Source: Actinotignum schaalii (lineage in GTDB: Bacteria > Actinomycetota > Actinomycetes > Actinomycetales > Actinomycetaceae). Taken from it: a stretch of DNA of 44,754 bases. The position numbers were made by a program, and so were the translations under genes. Positions 40,002 through 44,754 of this stretch are shown here, piece after piece. Below the pieces are notes generated by a model. The model did not search any database, was not told the origin of the DNA, and worked only from the letters and a program-made list of their open reading frames with translations. The stretch is from NCBI RefSeq assembly GCF_028864145.1, contig NZ_JARBHJ010000020.1:1-44754 (forward strand), written 5' to 3'. Within the stretch, counting starts at the first letter, position 1, and every line of letters begins with the position of its first letter.

Positions 40002-40681
40002 TGTTAGAGCTTGAGCAGGTGACCCGTACCGTCACTCTTCCGAACGGCCGCCCCCTGCCAATTTTGCGCGGGGTGGATCTGCGCATCGAACGCGGGGAAT
40101 ACGTGGCGATTATGGGCCAGTCCGGAACGGGGAAATCCACCCTCCTCAATATCATCGGGATGCTCGACCTACCCGATACCGGTTCCTATCGTTTTGAGGG
40201 CCGCGATGTGGCAGAGCTGAGTGAATCGGCGCGCGCTCACCTGCGCGGCTCCCTTTTCGGTTTCGTTTTCCAGCAGTTTAATCTTTTCCGCGGTCGCACC
40301 GCCGCGCAAAACGTGGAAGTGCCCCTGTTGTATTCGGATACCGCCACTATTTTTCGACGCCGCAGCCTCGCCGCCCAGATGCTCGATCGGGTGGGATTAG
40401 GGGATCGCCTGGATGCGATGCCCTCCCAGCTCTCGGGTGGGGAACAGCAACGGGTGGCCCTCGCCCGGGCACTCGTGCGCCGGCCCCAGGTTCTTCTCGC
40501 GGACGAACCGACCGGCGCTCTCGATGTGGATACCGCGGGGAGGGTCATGGATCTCATGGAAAGTATGGCGCGGGAAAATAACGCCACCTTCATTATGATC
40601 ACCCACGATCCGAAAGTGGCCGCCCGCGCGGATCGTCGCTTCACCATTCACGATGGGCTCGTCTGGCCGGAGGAAAAATGA
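40001..40681 (+). CDS. ABC transporter ATP-binding protein of exporter 2, MacB type
   Basis: A 226-residue ATPase with Walker A GQSGTGKST (39-47), Q-loop VFQQFNLF, canonical signature LSGGE (144-148), Walker B VLLADEPTGALD (from 164) and switch THD. LSGGEQQRVALARAL and DEPTGALD are textbook for the MacB/LolD group. ATG 40001 shares a base with the adaptor stop (TGATG); a GTG at 39998 is an alternative. Its stop overlaps the permease start (ATGA), so all three subunits are coupled. Confidence 0.93.
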   Translation: MLELEQVTRTVTLPNGRPLPILRGVDLRIERGEYVAIMGQSGTGKSTLLNIIGMLDLPDTGSYRFEGRDVAELSESARAHLRGSLFGFVFQQFNLFRGRTAAQNVEVPLLYSDTATIFRRRSLAAQMLDRVGLGDRLDAMPSQLSGGEQQRVALARALVRRPQVLLADEPTGALDVDTAGRVMDLMESMARENNATFIMITHDPKVAARADRRFTIHDGLVWPEEK

Positions 40682-42174
40682 CACGCATTTTCGGGGCCGT
40701 GCTCGAAGCCTGGGAAGAAATACGAGTGGATCGCGGTCGGGTTATTCTCTCCCTCGTCGGGGTTGCGGCCGCGGTGTGGGCAATGGCAACTGTTCTCGCC
40801 CTGGGCCAGCTCATTAGGGCCGCAGGGGAACACCAGCTCGCCCAGTGGGATGGCAAACCCGGCACCGTCAATATCGGGGTGTATAGCACCGGCGGGGATA
40901 AATTCTCCGATCCGTACGCCGACCCTTACGCCAATCCGTACGCGAATCCCGCGGTTCCGCCCACCGGAGCGCAGTTGGGTACCCTGGCAGGCGCCCAGGC
41001 CAGCGAGGATATGTTCAGCACCACCGTGGCCGAATATATGGAGAGCGCCGGGGCGAATTATTGGACGCGCTCGCGCATCTCCTATGTGTCCCTCGCCTTC
41101 CCGCCGGTGCTGGCCGGAGCGGGAGGCACCGGCGATATTCAGGACCTCGAGGGCTGGGAATCGGAAAGTATGGCCGGAGCGGAAGCCGGTAGCGAGTTGG
41201 AAAGCACCGGCGGCGCGGTAGCAGGTGCCGAAGCCGTGGGGGATGGTTCCGCTAGTACCGAGTTCGGCGAAGGCGGCACCCCCGGGTACGGGATGATGGA
41301 ATCACGTTACGAAATGCTCGCGGTGGATCCGGCCTACGGCCCTCTCTTCGATGTGCAGCTTATCCGCGGGCGGTGGCTGACCGAAGCGGATGGCAAACGC
41401 CTCATGAACCCTGCCGTCGTTAACGAAATGCTCTACAAAGAGATGGGTGAGCCTTCGCTGGCCAGCTACCCGCAGATCGCGCTATCCGGACCCACCGGGG
41501 TACGGATGACGGTAGTCGGGGTGGTCGCGGACCGTTCACGCTGGGACAGCCCGCGCCTGCACGTGCCTTATGAGAGCTTGGCCGCCGCCGCGATGGCCCA
41601 GCTATCTCCCATGGATTCCGCCACAGTTTCGGTGCTGGTGCCCCGCGGGGAAGAAGCGGAAGCCCAGAAGGTCCTCGTTTCCGTACTCCAGGGCCGCCTG
41701 GGTAAGAACTACCAGGTTGAAGGCCAATTCATCGAAAGTCAGATGCGCGGCCAGGAATCCACCGAACGCCAGGTCACCGCGATTATCGCGGCCATCGGCG
41801 GGATCGTGATCCTGGTGGGTGCCCTGGGCCTGCTCACCGTCTCCATCGTCACGATGAAACAGCGGGTGCGGGAAATGGGGATCCGCCGCGCGATGGGTGC
41901 CTCCGCACGCCGTATCTTCACCTCGGTATTCCTGGAATCCGTGGTGGCGACGACGGCGGCCGGTTTCATCGGGGTCATCGCCTCGATTATCACCATCCGC
42001 ACCGCGCCCCTAGCCCGATGGCTCGATCTGCCTTTCGCGGTGGATAGCGTGGGGTACCCGGTACTGGCCGCCTTTATTGGCCTGGCGATATCCGCCGGAG
42101 TGGGAGCGCTTTGCGGGATTATTCCGGCCACCATGGCGCTGCGCATCAAACCTATTGACGCCATCCGCTTCTAG
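40678..42174 (+). CDS. ABC transporter permease of exporter 2, MacB/FtsX-like
   Basis: A 498-residue permease. An N-terminal helix (about 20-42) is followed by a large external MacB_PCD-type domain up to about 370. Three C-terminal helices follow (ITAIIAAIGGIVILVGALGL region, then VVATTAAGFIGVIASII, then YPVLAAFIGLAISAGVGAL). The conserved FtsX loop MKQRVREMGIRRAMGASARRI sits between the first two. The external domain is longer than in the first exporter. It contains a Tyr/Pro/Asn/Asp tetrapeptide repeat (residues 78-91) and a Glu/Gly/Ser-rich segment around 160-200. Substrate unknown. Confidence 0.9.
   Translation: MTRIFGAVLEAWEEIRVDRGRVILSLVGVAAAVWAMATVLALGQLIRAAGEHQLAQWDGKPGTVNIGVYSTGGDKFSDPYADPYANPYANPAVPPTGAQLGTLAGAQASEDMFSTTVAEYMESAGANYWTRSRISYVSLAFPPVLAGAGGTGDIQDLEGWESESMAGAEAGSELESTGGAVAGAEAVGDGSASTEFGEGGTPGYGMMESRYEMLAVDPAYGPLFDVQLIRGRWLTEADGKRLMNPAVVNEMLYKEMGEPSLASYPQIALSGPTGVRMTVVGVVADRSRWDSPRLHVPYESLAAAAMAQLSPMDSATVSVLVPRGEEAEAQKVLVSVLQGRLGKNYQVEGQFIESQMRGQESTERQVTAIIAAIGGIVILVGALGLLTVSIVTMKQRVREMGIRRAMGASARRIFTSVFLESVVATTAAGFIGVIASIITIRTAPLARWLDLPFAVDSVGYPVLAAFIGLAISAGVGALCGIIPATMALRIKPIDAIRF
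40909..40950 (+). repeat. 12-base tandem repeat encoding DPYA/NPYA
   Basis: Four near-identical 12-base units encode DPYADPYANPYANP within the external domain of the exporter 2 permease, with synonymous changes between units. Such arrays can vary in copy number by slippage. Confidence 0.7.
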
Positions 42175-42191
42175 GTAGGAGCACGGCGGGC

Positions 42192-42197
42192 TAGGCT
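42192..42197 (+). promoter_or_regulatory. -10 box for leaderless dehydrogenase gene
   Basis: TAGGCT, 6 bases, ATG 42204, no Shine-Dalgarno. Confidence 0.55.
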
Positions 42198-42203
42198 ACA
42201 GCT

Positions 42204-43142
42204 ATGAAAGTACTTCTCCCCAATAGCTTTGCTCTTTCCCTCCCGCCCGAAGAAGGCGTCACCTGGGTGACTTTTGATGTGAACGCATCCATCCCGGAAG
42301 AACACCGTGACGCTGCGGCTCTCGTGGTCTGGTTAGATCCCCGTGCGGCTGAGCACGTGGCCCAGCTTCCGCATCTCAAACTCCTTCAGGGCATGATGGC
42401 CGGCGCGGAAAGCCTGCACGCCACCAACCCGCCCGCCGGAGTCATCCTCGCCACCGCGAACGGCCTGCATGACGCCACCGTATCCGAACACGCCATCGCG
42501 CTCGCGCTCTACCTGGTGCGGGACCTGCGTATCGCCACCGAAGAACAGGATAACCACCGCTGGTCACGTGACCGCATCTTCTTCACCGAGCTGCGCCCCG
42601 GCGGGCGCCTGACCAGCCTGCTCGGCGCGAAGGTAACCATCTGGGGGTACGGGCATATTGGGCGTCACCTGGCCGGGATGCTCAAAGTTTTCGGGGCGCA
42701 GGTGCGCGGCCTGGCCACCTCCCGGCGCACCGAGGGAGATGTTGAGGTGTACGACGGCGCTAACCTCGCCCAGCGCGATGAGATCCTGGCCGATACCGAT
42801 GTCCTCATTCTCATCCTCCCCGCCACTGAGGCCACCGCCAACGTGGTGGATGCGAGCGTCTTTGCGGTCCTGCCCAATCACGCCGTCGTCGTTAATGTGG
42901 GGCGCGGAAAAACGGTGAATGAAGATGATCTGGCTGCCGCGCTGCGCGAAGGAAAAATCGCGGGCGCCGGCCTGGACGTGACCGCCACCGAGCCGCTCCC
43001 CGCGGATTCGCCGCTGTGGGATCTGGCCACGATTATTACCCCACACACGGCCGGCGGGCGGCCCGTGGGCGCCGAGGAACTCATCCTCGCCAATGTGCGG
43101 GCGCTGCGCGACGGAGGGGAGTTTATTAACCGGGAAGCCTAA
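42204..43142 (+). CDS. D-2-hydroxyacid dehydrogenase, NAD(P)-dependent
   Basis: A 312-residue cytosolic dehydrogenase. The Rossmann glycine motif is GYGHIG (148-153). The catalytic set is complete: Arg234 (VNVGRGKTV), Glu263 (ATEPLPADSPLW) and His281 (ITPHTAGG). The subfamily (glyoxylate/hydroxypyruvate reductase, phosphoglycerate dehydrogenase-like or other) cannot be decided by eye; it lacks the C-terminal ACT domain of long SerA. The -10 box 6 bases upstream suggests separate transcription from the exporter that ends 29 bases earlier. A weak CCGGG/CCCGG stem follows at about 43175-43191. Confidence 0.92.
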   Translation: MKVLLPNSFALSLPPEEGVTWVTFDVNASIPEEHRDAAALVVWLDPRAAEHVAQLPHLKLLQGMMAGAESLHATNPPAGVILATANGLHDATVSEHAIALALYLVRDLRIATEEQDNHRWSRDRIFFTELRPGGRLTSLLGAKVTIWGYGHIGRHLAGMLKVFGAQVRGLATSRRTEGDVEVYDGANLAQRDEILADTDVLILILPATEATANVVDASVFAVLPNHAVVVNVGRGKTVNEDDLAAALREGKIAGAGLDVTATEPLPADSPLWDLATIITPHTAGGRPVGAEELILANVRALRDGGEFINREA

Positions 43143-43204
43143 GTGCGCCACGATTCCTCCAATAAACAAGAGCCCGGGACTACCACCCGGCGGCAATAGT
43201 GCGC

Positions 43205-43231
43205 TACACTCCTTAAACTGACATACAGTTC
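43205..43231 (+). promoter_or_regulatory. promoter and small palindrome before MFS gene
   Basis: A TACACT -10 candidate (43205-43210) is followed at about the transcription start by AACTG-ACATA-CAGTT (43216-43230), a perfect 5+5 inverted repeat. A repressor bound there would cover position +1. An AAGGAGGAG ribosome-binding site lies at 43237-43245. Confidence 0.45.
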
Positions 43232-43250
43232 AGCTCAAGGAGGAGTAGTG

Positions 43251-44603
43251 ATGTCATCACATGAGGAAACGCGGCAGGGCAGGCCCGCCGCCGAATCTGA
43301 GGACACCAGCGCGCAATTCGCTGCCGCGCACCCGGACACTTTCGCGCAGTACCTCAAGCGCCGCGGCATGGTGTTCTTCGTGGCCTACCTCGGGTACGTA
43401 TGCGCGTACCTGGTCCGCAATAATTTCAAACTCCGCTCCGAAGCCCTGCGCCTGGAGAATGACTGGAGCCTGCCGCAAATCGGCCTGGTGCTCACCATGT
43501 TCACCATCACCTACGGCTTCGGAAAATTCTTCATGGGGATGCTTTCCGACCGCGTCTCCCTGCGCCGTATTTTTGCCGGCTGCCTGGGACTTTCCGCACT
43601 GCTCTGCATCGCCATCGGTTTTACCACGAACTTCTACCTGCTCGCGGTACTCATGTTCCTGCTCGGCTGCGCGCAGGGGGCGCTCGCGCCCTCGTCCATG
43701 GCGATGATCGCGAATTGGTACCCGAATAAAACCCGCGGTTCCGGTATCGCGATCTGGAATACTTCGCAGAACCTGGGCGGGGCGCTGCTCCCTCTCATGA
43801 TCACCTGGCTGCTGGCCTTGGGCGGGCCGAGCGGCGGCGCGATTGCCTTCTGGGGCCCGGGCCTGGTGGTCTTCGGCCTATCTATTTTCTTCTGGAAGTA
43901 CGGCGGGGATCGCCCCGAAGCCGAAGGCATGCCCACCCTGCGCCAGATCTACGGGCGGGCCGGCGAACCGAATACGGACGAAACTCCCGACGAAAGCTAC
44001 TGGCATATCCTGGTGCGTTTCGTTTTCACCTCCCCGCTGGTCCTCACCGTGGCTTTCATCAACGCCGCGCTCTACTTCCTGCGTTTCGGGGTGCTCAACT
44101 GGATGCCGGCCTTCCTCGGCACCGAAATGGGCTTCACGGAAGCACAGTACTCCACGGCTTTCTCCGTACTGGAATGGATCGCGATTCCCGGATCCTTCCT
44201 CTTCGCCTGGATTTCCGTCAAGCTCCCCAACCGCCAGTCCGTGGTGGGCTTCCTCGGGCTGCTGTGCCTGGCCGGCCTCATCTGGGTCTACATGGGCAAT
44301 GACAATTACGTGGTGCTCCTCATTGTTTCCGGGCTCATGGGGGCACTCATTTACGGTCCGCAGCTCATCGTCAATATCCTCACCCTCAACTTCGTGCCGC
44401 TCAAGGCGGCCGGGGTGGCGGTCGGTTTCGTGGGACTCTTCGGTTACATCGTCGGCGAAATGGGCGCGAACCTCATTATGCCGATCCTCGCCGAGCGCTT
44501 CTCCTGGGCGGCGTCCTTCACGCTGCTCGCCGGGATCGCGGTAGCGGCCGGCGTTATGTATCTCTCGCTTTCGCGGCGCGAACAGGCTGTGGTGCAGGCC
44601 TAA
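43251..44603 (+). CDS. MFS transporter, organophosphate:phosphate antiporter-like
   Basis: A 450-residue 12-helix transporter. After a polar 37-residue N-terminus, the first helix carries FVAYLGYVCAYLVRNNF, very like the first helix of GlpT/UhpT/UhpC (conserved Tyr and Arg for the phosphate group). GFGKFFMGMLSDRVSLRRIF is the MFS loop motif after helix 2. GALAPSSMAMIANWYPNKTRGSGIAIWNTSQNLGG also fits the OPA family. Glycerol-3-phosphate or a sugar phosphate is the likely substrate, but UhpC-like sensors cannot be excluded. ATG 43251 has AAGGAGG at good spacing; a GTG directly before it could also be used. The gene ends 34 bases before the G-run. Confidence 0.88.
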   Translation: MSSHEETRQGRPAAESEDTSAQFAAAHPDTFAQYLKRRGMVFFVAYLGYVCAYLVRNNFKLRSEALRLENDWSLPQIGLVLTMFTITYGFGKFFMGMLSDRVSLRRIFAGCLGLSALLCIAIGFTTNFYLLAVLMFLLGCAQGALAPSSMAMIANWYPNKTRGSGIAIWNTSQNLGGALLPLMITWLLALGGPSGGAIAFWGPGLVVFGLSIFFWKYGGDRPEAEGMPTLRQIYGRAGEPNTDETPDESYWHILVRFVFTSPLVLTVAFINAALYFLRFGVLNWMPAFLGTEMGFTEAQYSTAFSVLEWIAIPGSFLFAWISVKLPNRQSVVGFLGLLCLAGLIWVYMGNDNYVVLLIVSGLMGALIYGPQLIVNILTLNFVPLKAAGVAVGFVGLFGYIVGEMGANLIMPILAERFSWAASFTLLAGIAVAAGVMYLSLSRREQAVVQA

Positions 44604-44636
44604 TAGTTACCGCAGCATAATGTACGACGACGCCGG

Positions 44637-44754
<118 letters not shown>

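Overview
The window looks like one end of a contig from a high-GC actinobacterium, most likely in or near the Actinomycetaceae. The evidence is gene order and style. There is an unbroken dacB-tilS-hpt-ftsH-folE-folP-folBK-DUF3180 run followed by bacterial PH-domain proteins, a DUF2520 Rossmann protein and class II lysS. There are also a metY-metX pair, a giant subtilisin with FG-GAP-like C-terminal repeats, GTG starts, and many starts 6-7 bases behind a TANNNT -10 box (leaderless transcripts). The family call is an inference; no rRNA or tRNA gene was seen. The last ~117 bases are a 69-base G run plus G-rich junk, almost certainly a sequencing artefact.

Layout, left to right. Bases 1-4870: a small ORF, two tandem paralogous lipoproteins (locally AT-rich), then a MacAB-type exporter (adaptor with peptidoglycan-binding domain, ATPase, FtsX-like permease). 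4894-7159: a PaiB-like FMN-binding protein and an amidase-signature enzyme, both probably leaderless. 7576-13491: a 1971-residue secreted S8 protease ending in five exact 45-residue Asp-rich repeats. 13599-18350 (minus strand): a small secreted peptide with a C-terminal Cys pair, a large ABC permease and its ATPase, then a four-helix membrane protein and an alpha/beta hydrolase. The peptide-permease-ATPase set resembles lactococcin 972-type bacteriocin loci and is the best candidate for an undescribed system. 18620-19501: a membrane protein of unknown function. 19532-22115 (minus): metX and metY for methionine by direct sulfhydrylation. 22116-22761: an intergenic region with a candidate small RNA and promoters. 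22762-24099: a secreted coiled-coil NlpC/P60 hydrolase. 24233-24760 (minus): inorganic pyrophosphatase.

24838-33118 is a tightly packed operon: PBP4-type carboxypeptidase, TilS, Hpt, FtsH, and folate genes folE, folP and fused folB-folK, then a DUF3180 membrane protein. 33193-35469 holds two PH-domain membrane proteins. 35522-38758 holds a ketopantoate reductase-like enzyme, a DUF2520 protein and lysS; panC, panD and coaX, which sit near DUF2520 and lysS in some relatives, are absent here. 38979-42174 is a second MacAB-type exporter. The window closes with a D-2-hydroxyacid dehydrogenase and an organophosphate antiporter-like MFS protein.

Three separate MacB/FtsX-type ABC systems lie within 45 kb, two of them next to small secreted or lipid-anchored proteins of unknown function in locally AT-rich DNA. 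Translation starts were set by hand from Shine-Dalgarno sequences, stop-start overlaps and -10 boxes, so several genes begin downstream of the longest open frame.
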